This document shows, one piece after another, positions 42,722 through 50,732 of a stretch of DNA of 64,000 nucleotides. The stretch covers positions 146,147 through 210,146 of the forward strand of contig NZ_BAABRP010000005.1 of assembly GCF_039545055.1 (NCBI RefSeq), in the 5' to 3' direction. Made by a program: the position numbers and the translations under genes. Numbering within the stretch: the stretch's first letter is position 1; every line of letters starts with the position of its first letter. This stretch comes from Deinococcus carri. GTDB taxonomy: Bacteria; Deinococcota; Deinococci; Deinococcales; Deinococcaceae. The notes under the pieces were generated by a model. The model searched no databases, was not told the DNA's origin, and saw only the letters and a program-made list of their open reading frames with translations.

Positions 42722-43530
42722 GCGCTCACCTGTCCCGAACGCCGCGCCGCACGGTTCTCGCTCTGCGCTGATGGCTTCGCCATCTGCCGCTCAAGCTCCG
42801 CATCAGGATCGACCATCAAGGCCTGTGGGTATTCTTCGGACACGCGAACTCCCGCCTGCAAAGAGGTCATCATGCTTTCCAGCAGAGCCTCGTCCAGCCC
42901 CAGCTTCACCAGCTCGCTTCGGAAGGCCTCCCGGCCAGAACGCGTCAGCCCATAGGCCCGGGCCGCTCCTCTTTTCTCCGAGCTGGCATACCTGTCCAGG
43001 CGCACCACATGATCCGGGCAACGGTCCTTCAGCGAGTCAAAGGGCCGGTTGATGGAGACGCCGTTCTCCAGCCAGCGCGCCCGCGTCATACTCCCCTCGT
43101 CCTGCAGGGGTTCGAAATACAGCTTCAGCCATGCGGCCTCTCCTGGACACACGAAGGGCAGGCCCGCCTCTGCAGTGGCCAGCAGCAGCAGCTTTGTCGC
43201 CGTGCCCTGAAGGTGCGGTTGACCACCGCTGCCCCGCAAGACTCGCAGCGCTGCGCTGCTAACCACCGGCGCCCATTCCCAGCAAGGCCCATCCACCGGT
43301 TCAGGACCGAAGTCCTGTTCCAGCCGTTCCCGCAGCAGCGCTGAGACGCTGCTCACCAGCCGCTGCGCCTCTGCGCGGGGGAGGCGATCCTCATTACAGC
43401 GCACCTCTCCGCGCCTCAGCCGCCGCAGGACTTCCTCGACGTCCTGCAGCCACGCCCAGCCGTCTTCCTCGCCGTCACCCAGGTGCACACTCAGCGCCAC
43501 CGTCGACGTCAATCGCGGTCTACTGCCCAT
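42718..43530 (-). CDS. Conserved hypothetical protein of the E3 cassette ('SINRPFDSL' family)
   Basis: 270 aa. Homologue of the E1 protein at 6867-7685: both share SINRPFDSL, A-Y-G-L-T-R-S-G-R-E-A-F-R and the following L-x-E-x-M-x-x-S-L helix, while the N-terminal halves have diverged. The gene is transcribed away from tnsA and coupled to the AbrB-like gene downstream, the same layout as E1. No enzymatic motif is visible. Conservation of the three genes together between two otherwise different elements indicates a joint function. Confidence 0.75.
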   Translation of the reverse strand: MGSRPRLTSTVALSVHLGDGEEDGWAWLQDVEEVLRRLRRGEVRCNEDRLPRAEAQRLVSSVSALLRERLEQDFGPEPVDGPCWEWAPVVSSAALRVLRGSGGQPHLQGTATKLLLLATAEAGLPFVCPGEAAWLKLYFEPLQDEGSMTRARWLENGVSINRPFDSLKDRCPDHVVRLDRYASSEKRGAARAYGLTRSGREAFRSELVKLGLDEALLESMMTSLQAGVRVSEEYPQALMVDPDAELERQMAKPSAQSENRAARRSGQVSA

Positions 43531-43603
43531 GTTGTCTCCCTGCCCACCTGCGTCACGCAGGTTCTATCAGGGGCGACTGCGCAAATAGAGCGCAGCCTGC
43601 ATC

Positions 43604-43972
43604 TTACTGTCCTCCGCGCCTTTTTCTGGTGGCCGCCTGGCCCACCCCTCCCTGGCCAGGGAGAGGTCCAGAAAGGGCGCGTTGCGCTGACCTGCGCTCC
43701 TGGCGGCCGTCCGCCTTGCTGCGCTGACCTGCACCCTGTACTGTCGCCTTCTCACGGGGGACGGGACTCCACCCTGGCCTGCGACCAGCGTAACGCTTCG
43801 CAAGCCCAGAGTGGAACCCGTTCTTTTTCCATTCTTCAGGCAGGTCTTCTCTTGTTGTGCCATCTAGATACCCACAAAAGCCGATGTCTTCGCGTAACGG
43901 CCTCCCTGGTCCAGCATCTAGATTGAGTTCCGGTGTACCCCGTTGTCTGCAGCGGGGCTTGCGCTCTTTCAA
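43604..43972 (-). CDS. Small Arg-rich protein opening the E3 cassette (start uncertain)
   Basis: The segment at 43733-43798 encodes K-R-Y-A-G-R-R-P-G-W-S-P-V-P-R followed by T-V-Q-G. It matches 22 codons of the E1 frame at 6592-6657; GGT/GGC, CCA/CCT, GGG/GGC, ACA/ACG and CAG/CAA differ only at third positions. This supports translation. The frame opens with a TTG at 43972 (122 aa), which would overlap the tnsA promoter; a later start is likely. It ends 73 bp before the SINRPFDSL gene. The C-terminus is Arg-rich as in E1. Confidence 0.42.
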   Translation of the reverse strand: MKERKPRCRQRGTPELNLDAGPGRPLREDIGFCGYLDGTTREDLPEEWKKNGFHSGLAKRYAGRRPGWSPVPREKATVQGAGQRSKADGRQERRSAQRALSGPLPGQGGVGQAATRKRRGGQ

Positions 43973-44021
43973 CTTGCGGCCTACGATTCTGCTGAGGGCA
44001 AAATCATTTCATGTGACATGA
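43959..44021 (+). promoter_or_regulatory. Promoter and operator of the E3 tnsABC-tniQ operon
   Basis: TTGCGC (43959-43964) and TACGAT (43982-43987) are spaced by 17 bp. Downstream, TCATTTCATGTGACATGA (44004-44021) is an imperfect palindrome of the form TCATnnCAnnTGnnATGA. It matches 16 of 18 bases at 50032-50049, the start of the LexA-like gene. Placement just after the expected transcription start fits repression. Confidence 0.6.
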
Positions 44022-44024
44022 GAG

Positions 44025-44059
44025 GCGCCGGGATCCGATTTCGGCGGCAGCCCCGGCGC
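44025..44059 (+). promoter_or_regulatory. GC-rich hairpin in tnsA leader (E3)
   Basis: GCGCCGGG (44025-44032) pairs with CCCGGCGC (44052-44059), ending 29 bases before the tnsA ATG and beginning right after the operator. Equivalent in place to the E1 and E2 leader hairpins. Confidence 0.5.
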
Positions 44060-44088
44060 TTTCATGGCCCTCGGAACGGAGAAGCCAG

Positions 44089-44799
44089 ATGCCATCCTAC
44101 CGCGTTGCGCTTCAGCGCAGCGACGGGTCCGTGTTGCCGGACGCGCCCCTCACGGCGCTCTTGCACACGCCCGTCGCGTCCCTCGCCCCCTGGCGTGAGT
44201 CCCAGAATTACCCGGGCCAGCGCCACCTCACCGGGCTGGCCTACCTCGCCCGCAGCGGCCAGCACGTCCCCTTCGAGTCGAGGCTCGAGCAGTTCGCCCT
44301 CACCCGGCTCGACCACGACCCCGCCACCGTGCGGGTCGCTGCCCAGCCCTTCCTGCTCACCTGGGAGGTGGAGGGCAAGGTGGTCGGCCACGTGCCCGAC
44401 TTCCTGGTCGAGCGGCGGCGCCAGGGGCCGCTGGTCCTCGACATCAAGCCCAAGGCCTTTGTCGACCGACCCGACACCGCGTGCGCCTTCGCGGCCACCC
44501 GCGAGGCGTGCGACCGGCTCAGCTGGAACTACGCCGTCTGGACCGAGCCCTCGCGCCCCTTCCTGCACAACCTGCGCTGGCTCAGCGCCCACCACCGTCC
44601 CCCCTTCGAGCATGAGGTCTATGCGCCCCTGCTGCGGGCGCTCCTGCAAGACAGTCCCCGCACCATCGGAGAGCTGGTGGGCGCCCTGGACCCCGAGTGC
44701 CTGGTGCGCCCCGTGCTGTTCCACCTGATGTGGCGCCGCGAGGTGCTCGCTGACCTGGAAGTGCTGCTGGACGACTTCACCCCGGTGCGGCTGGCGTGA
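44089..44799 (+). CDS. tnsA: TnsA-like endonuclease (E3)
   Basis: 236 aa. The catalytic set is visible: Glu67 (SRLEQF), Asp104 (HVPDFLV) and Lys120 (LDIKP). G-Q-R-H-L-T-G near 43-49 and the C-terminal L-V-R-P-V-L-F-H-L-M-W-R match the E1 and E2 proteins, where the tail docks on TnsC. It opens the operon; tnsB starts 1 bp after its stop. The protein is closer to E1 TnsA in overall style than to E2. Confidence 0.92.
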   Translation: MPSYRVALQRSDGSVLPDAPLTALLHTPVASLAPWRESQNYPGQRHLTGLAYLARSGQHVPFESRLEQFALTRLDHDPATVRVAAQPFLLTWEVEGKVVGHVPDFLVERRRQGPLVLDIKPKAFVDRPDTACAFAATREACDRLSWNYAVWTEPSRPFLHNLRWLSAHHRPPFEHEVYAPLLRALLQDSPRTIGELVGALDPECLVRPVLFHLMWRREVLADLEVLLDDFTPVRLA

Positions 44800-44800
44800 C

Positions 44801-46966
44801 ATGGCCAGCCCCTATGCCTTCGAGTTCCGGCCCGGCACCCGGCTCCACCTGCGCGGCGACTCCTGGACCGTCAGCGGACTGACCGGCACCCACGTCACGC
44901 TACGCGACGCCCTGGGGCGCGAGACCCCCTTCGAGACCCTGGAGGTGCTGCAAGACCCCACCTTTTTCCCGATCCTGAGCGAGCGTGAGATGCGCCGCTT
45001 CGACCCCCGCGCCGTCATCCTCGACACCTACCCGGAGCCCATCGTCGCCGCCGCCCTCGAGCTGGAAGCCCACCTGCTCGAGTACCGCACGGGTTACCGC
45101 AGCGGGGAGGCCGCCACCGCGGCGCCCGGGGAACCCCGCGACGCCTACCACCCGGGCCTGGTGCCGCTGCAGCAGCGCCTGCAGAACAAGGCGTGCGAAC
45201 TGGTCGCAGCCCGTCCCCCGGGTCTGGAGAAAAAGCGCCGCCTGAACGCACGGGCGGAACCCGACCCTGTTCTTTCCGAGATGGAGCGCTTGCGCAAGCT
45301 CTACCGCGAGTACCAGAAGGTCGGGTTGATCGCCCTGATCGACCGGCGGGTGCTGCGGCGCCGGGAAGGCCACGGCCGCCACCACCCGGCGGTCGTGAAG
45401 GCCGCCCAGCGCGAGATTCACCGCCAGGTCAGCGCGTCCAGCCGCAGCCTCAAGAACCTCGCGCTGCACGTGCGGCTCAGTGTGGAGGACCAGCACGGGA
45501 AGAACGTCCCGGTGCAGGGTCCGCGCAGTCTCCAGCGCCTGATCAAGCGCCTGGGCAAGGCCCGCCGGCTGGAGAATACCGCGAGCACCCGGCGCAGCCA
45601 TGGGCGCAGGCCCCAGGGGGTCTACCTCACCCTGGTCGCCACCTTTCCCGGCGAGTACGTCCTGATCGATGTCACGCTGGGCGACTTCCTGGCCATTGAT
45701 CCCCTGACCCTGACGTCGCGGCGCTACCAGCTCGTCGCCGCGATGGACCTCTACAGCCGCTGCATCCTCTCGTTCCGCCTGCTGCCCGACGACCCGAAGG
45801 GCATCGACCTTGTCTTCAGCCTCTACGACATCATCACCCCGAAGCGCATGCTGCCCGGCTGGCCCGAGGCGGCGGCCTATCCCTACGTCGGGGTGCCCCG
45901 GCACGTGGTCCTGCGCGCGCATGGTCTGCCCGAAGACACCGCCCTCGCCGGGATTCCCAGCGTCACGCCCCACGCGGTGGTGGTCGACAACGGCAGGATC
46001 TTCGTCTCCGCGCCCTTCACCAACGGCTGCCGCCTGCTGAACGTCAGCATCCTGCAGGCCCGGCCCTACACCCCCACCGACAAGAGCCAGCTCGAGCGCT
46101 GGTTCGGCACCATGGAGCGCGGCTTCGCCCAGCACCTGGGCAGCTACCTGAGCTACGCCGCCCATGAACGCGGCGAAAAGCGCGAGGAGGAGGCCACGCA
46201 CTTCGTGCACGAGATCGAGTCGCGCCTCGGCGAATGGATCGCCACGGTCTATCACCGCCAGATTCACTCTGAACTGCGGTCGGCCAGCGTCCCGGGTGCC
46301 GACCTCAGCCCCAACGACATGTTCGACCTCGGGATCAGCAAGGCTGGCCTGGTGACCGTGCCGCTGGGCCAGGACATCTACTACCAGCTGCTGGAGACCA
46401 TCGACCGCAAGATCAACACCTACGGCATCGAATACAGGGGCCTGCTGTACGACCACGAGGCGCTGAACGAATTCCGCGACCTTCCCAGCGACTACGGCCA
46501 CCTCAGGGGCAAGTGGCCCTTCAAGCGCGACCCCCGCGACCTGCGCTACCTCTACTGGCAGCACCCGCGGACGCTGGCCTGGCACCGCCTCACCCGCCGC
46601 GATTCCGCCTACCCCGATGCTCCCTTCAGCAGCGAGCTGCTGCGCCGGGCGCGCCTGATCGCCCTGAAGCAGGGAGGCCGCCTGCATGACCCGGAAGAGG
46701 CCAGCCGGGCGCTGGACAGCCTGGTGCGGGGCATTCGCCAGGAGACCCGGACTTTCAAGCAGCGCCGCCGGCAGCTCGCCGAGGAGCGTGCCCTGCTGCA
46801 ATCCGAGCGCGACCGGGAGACCGTGCTCCCGCAAGAGCCCATCCAGACCCCACCCCCGCCGCCCGCCGCGCCGGCCGTTCCCCCCGCCGTGCGGAACTAC
46901 CGGTCGCTCGACCGCATCAGTGACGATTGGATGGCCGCCTTCGACCTCGAGGAGGACCCCACATGA
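44801..46966 (+). CDS. tnsB: TnsB-like DDE transposase (E3)
   Basis: 721 aa. The triad is Asp290 (YVLIDVT), Asp396 (AVVVDNGR) and Glu432 (KSQLERWFG), the last two separated by 35 residues. An N-terminal beta-barrel-like and helix-turn-helix part runs to about residue 270. The C-terminal tail after about 640 is Arg/Glu-rich, then proline-rich (P-P-P-P-P-A-A-P), then ends acidic. It should bind the GTGGGAAAAT repeats at the E3 ends. Overlaps tnsC by ATGA. Confidence 0.93.
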   Translation: MASPYAFEFRPGTRLHLRGDSWTVSGLTGTHVTLRDALGRETPFETLEVLQDPTFFPILSEREMRRFDPRAVILDTYPEPIVAAALELEAHLLEYRTGYRSGEAATAAPGEPRDAYHPGLVPLQQRLQNKACELVAARPPGLEKKRRLNARAEPDPVLSEMERLRKLYREYQKVGLIALIDRRVLRRREGHGRHHPAVVKAAQREIHRQVSASSRSLKNLALHVRLSVEDQHGKNVPVQGPRSLQRLIKRLGKARRLENTASTRRSHGRRPQGVYLTLVATFPGEYVLIDVTLGDFLAIDPLTLTSRRYQLVAAMDLYSRCILSFRLLPDDPKGIDLVFSLYDIITPKRMLPGWPEAAAYPYVGVPRHVVLRAHGLPEDTALAGIPSVTPHAVVVDNGRIFVSAPFTNGCRLLNVSILQARPYTPTDKSQLERWFGTMERGFAQHLGSYLSYAAHERGEKREEEATHFVHEIESRLGEWIATVYHRQIHSELRSASVPGADLSPNDMFDLGISKAGLVTVPLGQDIYYQLLETIDRKINTYGIEYRGLLYDHEALNEFRDLPSDYGHLRGKWPFKRDPRDLRYLYWQHPRTLAWHRLTRRDSAYPDAPFSSELLRRARLIALKQGGRLHDPEEASRALDSLVRGIRQETRTFKQRRRQLAEERALLQSERDRETVLPQEPIQTPPPPPAAPAVPPAVRNYRSLDRISDDWMAAFDLEEDPT

Positions 46967-48087
46967 GCCGCTCCGTGCAGTACCAGGGCCTGAGCCCGGT
47001 TCGCCGCCGTTACACCACCATCGAGTCGTGGCGGCACTACGTTGCGCTGGAAGAACCCCCGCGCCCCGAGCTGGCGGATGAGCGCCAGAAGGCGTTGTGG
47101 ACCCCCTCGGACCGCGAGACCTACGACGAGGCGCGCCGGGTCTACCACCGCCGCTTCGACCCGCTGGAGACGCCCGATGTGCGCGAAATTCACAAGCAGA
47201 TCGGCTTCCAGTTGTGGGAGAATCTCGACGCGGGCTTCGGCGCCAAGCCCGGCGGGGCCGTCGACGGGGACGCGACGCTGGGCAAGACCACCATCGTCGC
47301 GGAGCTGGGCAAGAGCTTCGAGCGGCGCCTGCTGCGCGAGCATCCCGTCGTCGATCCGCAGATGGTGCACCTCGCAGTGCCGGTGGTCTACATCACCCTG
47401 CCGGCCCGGGCGACCCCGAAGACGCTGAACCTCACCATCGCGCGCTTCTACAACCTGCTCCTGCCCGACAGCTTGCGCCGGGTCTCCACCGATGACCTCA
47501 ACGTCGCCATCACCCAGGCGGTGGAGGATCACGGCACCCAGGTGATCATCGTCGACGACCTGCACTACCTGCAGCTGCGCAGCAAGAACAAATTCCAGGA
47601 AGAGGCGGCCCTGGTGGCCAACAATCACCTCAAGCACCTGGCGAACATCCTGGACGTCACCTTCGTGTACGCGGGCATCCACCTCGAGAACTCCGGGCTC
47701 TTCGACGAGGGGGCCCTGCTCTCCGGTGACCAGGCCCAGACCGGGGGCCGATTCCTGCACTGCAAGGTCCACCGCTTTGAGAACCGCAGCCTGGCCTGGC
47801 TGAGCATGCTCGAGGTCCTGGAGCGCCGGCTGGTGCTGGAGCGCCTGGAACCCGGCACCCTGACCGCATTGGGCGACTACCTCTTCCGCCGCTCGCACGG
47901 CGGGATCGGGGACGTCGTCGGCCTGGTGCGCCGGGCCGCCAACCTGGCCGTGGGGCACGGTGAGACGATCACCGAGAAGCTGCTGGAGCAGACGAAGCTG
48001 CCCCGCAACCCCCAGTTCCACTACGAGCGCCTGCAGGGTCAGCAGGCGCAGGACACCGGCAGCCCCCGGAAGGGGAAGGCCGCATGA
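46963..48087 (+). CDS. tnsC: TnsC-like AAA+ ATPase (E3)
   Basis: 374 aa from the ATG at 46963 (ATGA overlap with tnsB). Walker A is DGDATLGKT at about 101-109, and Walker B is QVIIVDDLHYL at about 193-203. A longer frame starts 36 bases earlier inside tnsB but lacks a reason to be used. The last gene of the operon, tniQ, begins at 48084, again with an ATGA overlap. Confidence 0.92.
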   Translation: MSRSVQYQGLSPVRRRYTTIESWRHYVALEEPPRPELADERQKALWTPSDRETYDEARRVYHRRFDPLETPDVREIHKQIGFQLWENLDAGFGAKPGGAVDGDATLGKTTIVAELGKSFERRLLREHPVVDPQMVHLAVPVVYITLPARATPKTLNLTIARFYNLLLPDSLRRVSTDDLNVAITQAVEDHGTQVIIVDDLHYLQLRSKNKFQEEAALVANNHLKHLANILDVTFVYAGIHLENSGLFDEGALLSGDQAQTGGRFLHCKVHRFENRSLAWLSMLEVLERRLVLERLEPGTLTALGDYLFRRSHGGIGDVVGLVRRAANLAVGHGETITEKLLEQTKLPRNPQFHYERLQGQQAQDTGSPRKGKAA

Positions 48088-49937
48088 GCCTGGCTCTTTC
48101 GGGTCTACCCTCGCGCCGGGTGCTGCAGTCCCGTCCCATTCCTGTGCCTGGGCAGAGCCTGCCCTCCTACCTGGAGACGCTGGCGGCCGGGCTGCCCCTT
48201 CCCATTCCCCTGCTCACGGCCCTGTTCCGCACCGGCCTGATCGACGCGGAGCGGGTCGAGGAGATCGGCCCCGCCTACGGCATCGACCTGGAGCCCGCCC
48301 GCCTGCGCGAGTTCGCCCGGCTCACCCGGCTGGATGAGGCGCAGGTCCGGGGCATGCTGCTCTCCCACTACCACGGGGTGGCGCTGGACCTCGCGGGGCT
48401 CGAGCCTGACAACGCGGGCAGTGTGCGCCGGGCCGCGCTGGATTCCTGGGCCTTTTTCGACACCAGCTGGATCTGCCCGCGCTGCGTGGCGCAGACCCGG
48501 GCGCTGCAGGTCTCCTGGCGCCTGCCGCTGCACTTCGCCTGCCTGCACCACAGAGTGCTGCACGCCGACACCTGCCCGACGTGCGGCAAGCTGTTCGGCC
48601 ACATCCGCCAGGGCCATGGGGGCACCCCGCTGTTCGCCTCCCAGGTGCCGCGCCCGGGGCACTGCTGGAATGCGCCCCCGGTGGGCCAGTGCAGGACCGG
48701 ACGCCTCGCCCGGCCCTGCGGCTTCGACCTGGCCCGGGCCCGCGCCCATGACCTCACCCCCTTCCCCCGGGTGTTGGCGGCCCAGCACGTCATCCTGGGC
48801 GTGCTGGATCGTGGCCGCGGCTGGGTGGCGGGCCGCGAGCGCACGGCGCTGGAATACGTGGGCCACCTGCGCTCGGTGGCGGCGCTGCTGCTGTATGGGG
48901 CCCGTGCGGGCGACCTGGGGGAGCTGCCGCCGCTCTTGCTGGACGAGGTAGAGGCCTATGTCGAGGACCGCGACCAGCGGCTGGAGCAGCGGATCAGCCG
49001 GCGCGAGCGGGAGGGGGGCCGCGGCGGCCCCACGATCGCGGCCTACCGGGGGACCCAGCGCTCCGCGGCGCTGATGGCAGCCGTGCTCACCCCGGCGGTG
49101 GAGTTGCTGGCCGCTGGCAGCGTGGGCGAGCTCGCCGAGCGCCTGGCGCCCCTGGTGGAGCGGGCGCGGGCGGTCAAGCAGCGCAAGCTGCGCCTGATGG
49201 GTACCGACTTCCACTTCGAGGGGCCGCTGGCCGAGGCCCTAGACGCGGTGCTCGCGCCCCGGGCGGGCTTTGACATCCGGGTGGGAAGCCGCTCGCGCCT
49301 CGTGCCGCCCGGCGGGTACCGCTTCCGGGCCGAGCACGTGCCGCAGCTGCTGTGGCTCGGCGTGTACCGCGAGCGCTTCGCGCCGCTGCTGGCGGAGTCC
49401 AGTATCGGCGAGGACTATGCGCGGCGGGTGGTGAGCATGGCGCTGGTCAAGCTCACCGCCGACTACAGCTGGGTGCAGACGGCCGAAGCGCTGGACCTTC
49501 CGCGCGGAAGTGGCACGGGGAGTGCGAACAAGGTGATGGGGGTGCTGAACGCCCTGGGGCGCGCAGACGCCTTCGCGGGGGCGCTGCACGCCCTGGCCGC
49601 GACCCTGCACGGGCGGGGAGACCTCACCGACTACGCGGCGCTGCGGCGCCGGCTCGAGGACTTCTCCGAGGTGCCCTGGGACGTCTGGTGCGACATTGCG
49701 GGCCCAACGCAGTGCCTGCCCGGCAAGCACGGCGGTAAGAACCGCTTCGCGGCCGCCTATGTCTGGGCGCAGGCCACCGGGGGGGACTGGCGGCTCTCGC
49801 CCGCGCTGCGGGGCAGAAATCACCTGATGCAGCGCGACATGTATCGCCGCTTCGAGAAAGAGGACCTCATGCACGTCCAGTCCGGCCTGGACGACCTCGC
49901 CGCCGACCTGGCCGCCGGGGAGAATTGGCAAAGCTGA
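48084..49937 (+). CDS. tniQ: TniQ/TnsD-type target selector (E3)
   Basis: 617 aa. P-V-P-G-Q-S-L-P-S-Y-L-E-T-L-A replaces the usual G-E-S-F signature. The zinc site is WICPRCVAQ, FACLHHR and CPTCGK (about 130-172). The C-terminal part (R-A-E-H-V-P-Q-L-L-W-L, R-R-V-V-S-M-A-L-V, A-A-Y-V-W-A-Q-A-T-G-G-D-W) matches the E1 and E2 proteins. It is intact and was used to locate the two breaks in E1 tniQ. About 600 aa is long for Tn5053-type TniQ and fits TnsD-like homing factors that bind DNA through the C-terminal half. Confidence 0.92.
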   Translation: MSLALSGLPSRRVLQSRPIPVPGQSLPSYLETLAAGLPLPIPLLTALFRTGLIDAERVEEIGPAYGIDLEPARLREFARLTRLDEAQVRGMLLSHYHGVALDLAGLEPDNAGSVRRAALDSWAFFDTSWICPRCVAQTRALQVSWRLPLHFACLHHRVLHADTCPTCGKLFGHIRQGHGGTPLFASQVPRPGHCWNAPPVGQCRTGRLARPCGFDLARARAHDLTPFPRVLAAQHVILGVLDRGRGWVAGRERTALEYVGHLRSVAALLLYGARAGDLGELPPLLLDEVEAYVEDRDQRLEQRISRREREGGRGGPTIAAYRGTQRSAALMAAVLTPAVELLAAGSVGELAERLAPLVERARAVKQRKLRLMGTDFHFEGPLAEALDAVLAPRAGFDIRVGSRSRLVPPGGYRFRAEHVPQLLWLGVYRERFAPLLAESSIGEDYARRVVSMALVKLTADYSWVQTAEALDLPRGSGTGSANKVMGVLNALGRADAFAGALHALAATLHGRGDLTDYAALRRRLEDFSEVPWDVWCDIAGPTQCLPGKHGGKNRFAAAYVWAQATGGDWRLSPALRGRNHLMQRDMYRRFEKEDLMHVQSGLDDLAADLAAGENWQS

Positions 49938-50003
49938 AGGGCGAAGCCCACTGGAACAGGGCGCCTGACTCTCCCAACCTGACCCACCCTGCCCCGCCCC
50001 CGC

Positions 50004-50049
50004 TTGCATTCGCGAAGGCGGTCTCGCATACTCATTCCAGGTGACATGA
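50004..50049 (+). promoter_or_regulatory. Promoter and operator of the E3 lexA-like gene
   Basis: TTGCAT (50004-50009) and CATACT (50027-50032) are exactly 17 bp apart. TCATTCCAGGTGACATGA (50032-50049) starts at the last base of the -10 and includes the ATG at 50046. It matches 16 of 18 bases at 44004-44021. The spacing implies a leaderless transcript and tight autorepression. Confidence 0.68.
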
Positions 50050-50729
50050 TGACCGATGAGCCCAGGCCCCGATTGACCAGGCGACAGCGCGAGATCCTGC
50101 AGGAGATCGGGCGCCTGGAGCGCCTGGGTGAGCCCATCACGACGAAGCGGATTGGTGAGGCGCTGGGCCTGAAGCGCCAGAATCTGCGGGTCTACCTGGT
50201 GGACCTACAGAACAGGGGCCTGGTGCGCTATGAGGCTGAGGAGCGGCAGACCGGGGTCATTCGGTTGAGCGAGGAGGGCTGGCAGATGACCGGGGCGGAA
50301 CTGCCCGGGCGCGACCTGCGCTTCCCGATTCTCGGAGAAATCGCCGCCGGGCAGCCGACGCTGGCCGAAGGGCAGATCGAGGCCTACGCCACTCGACTTC
50401 AGGATGTGCTGGACCTGCACGAGGGCGACTTTCTGTTGAAGGTGCGCGGCGACAGCATGACGGGCATCGGCATCTATCCCGGAGATCTGGTAGCTATCCG
50501 GCCCCAGCAGGAGGAACCTCTGAGTGGCGAGATCGTGCTGGTCACCCTCCCCAATGAGAACACCGCCACGCTGAAGCGCTGGAGCCGCAACAACGGCACG
50601 GTGACGCTGGCCAGCGAGAACCCCGCTTACGCTCCCATGACCTTCAAGGTCGAAGAGGTGTTGATCCAGGGCTGCATGGTGGGCCACATCGGTACCGGGC
50701 GTAGCCGGCGCACCGGGAACGGGGAGTAG
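50046..50729 (+). CDS. LexA-like self-cleaving repressor (E3)
   Basis: 227 aa from ATG 50046; ATG 50049 would drop one residue. Residues about 8-75 form a winged helix (R-Q-R-E-I-L-Q-E-I, T-K-R-I-G-E-A-L-G-L-K-R-Q-N). The C-terminal half is an S24/LexA peptidase: the cleavage site is G-E-I-A-A-G-Q-P with the Ala101-Gly102 bond, the catalytic Ser137 is in R-G-D-S-M, and Lys177 is in A-T-L-K-R-W. All elements for RecA-assisted self-cleavage are present. It lies 108 bp after tniQ and has its own promoter. Operator copies at its own start and at tnsA indicate that it represses transposition until DNA damage. It is unlikely to be the host LexA given its position within the element. Confidence 0.88.
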   Translation: MMTDEPRPRLTRRQREILQEIGRLERLGEPITTKRIGEALGLKRQNLRVYLVDLQNRGLVRYEAEERQTGVIRLSEEGWQMTGAELPGRDLRFPILGEIAAGQPTLAEGQIEAYATRLQDVLDLHEGDFLLKVRGDSMTGIGIYPGDLVAIRPQQEEPLSGEIVLVTLPNENTATLKRWSRNNGTVTLASENPAYAPMTFKVEEVLIQGCMVGHIGTGRSRRTGNGE

Positions 50730-50732
50730 ACC

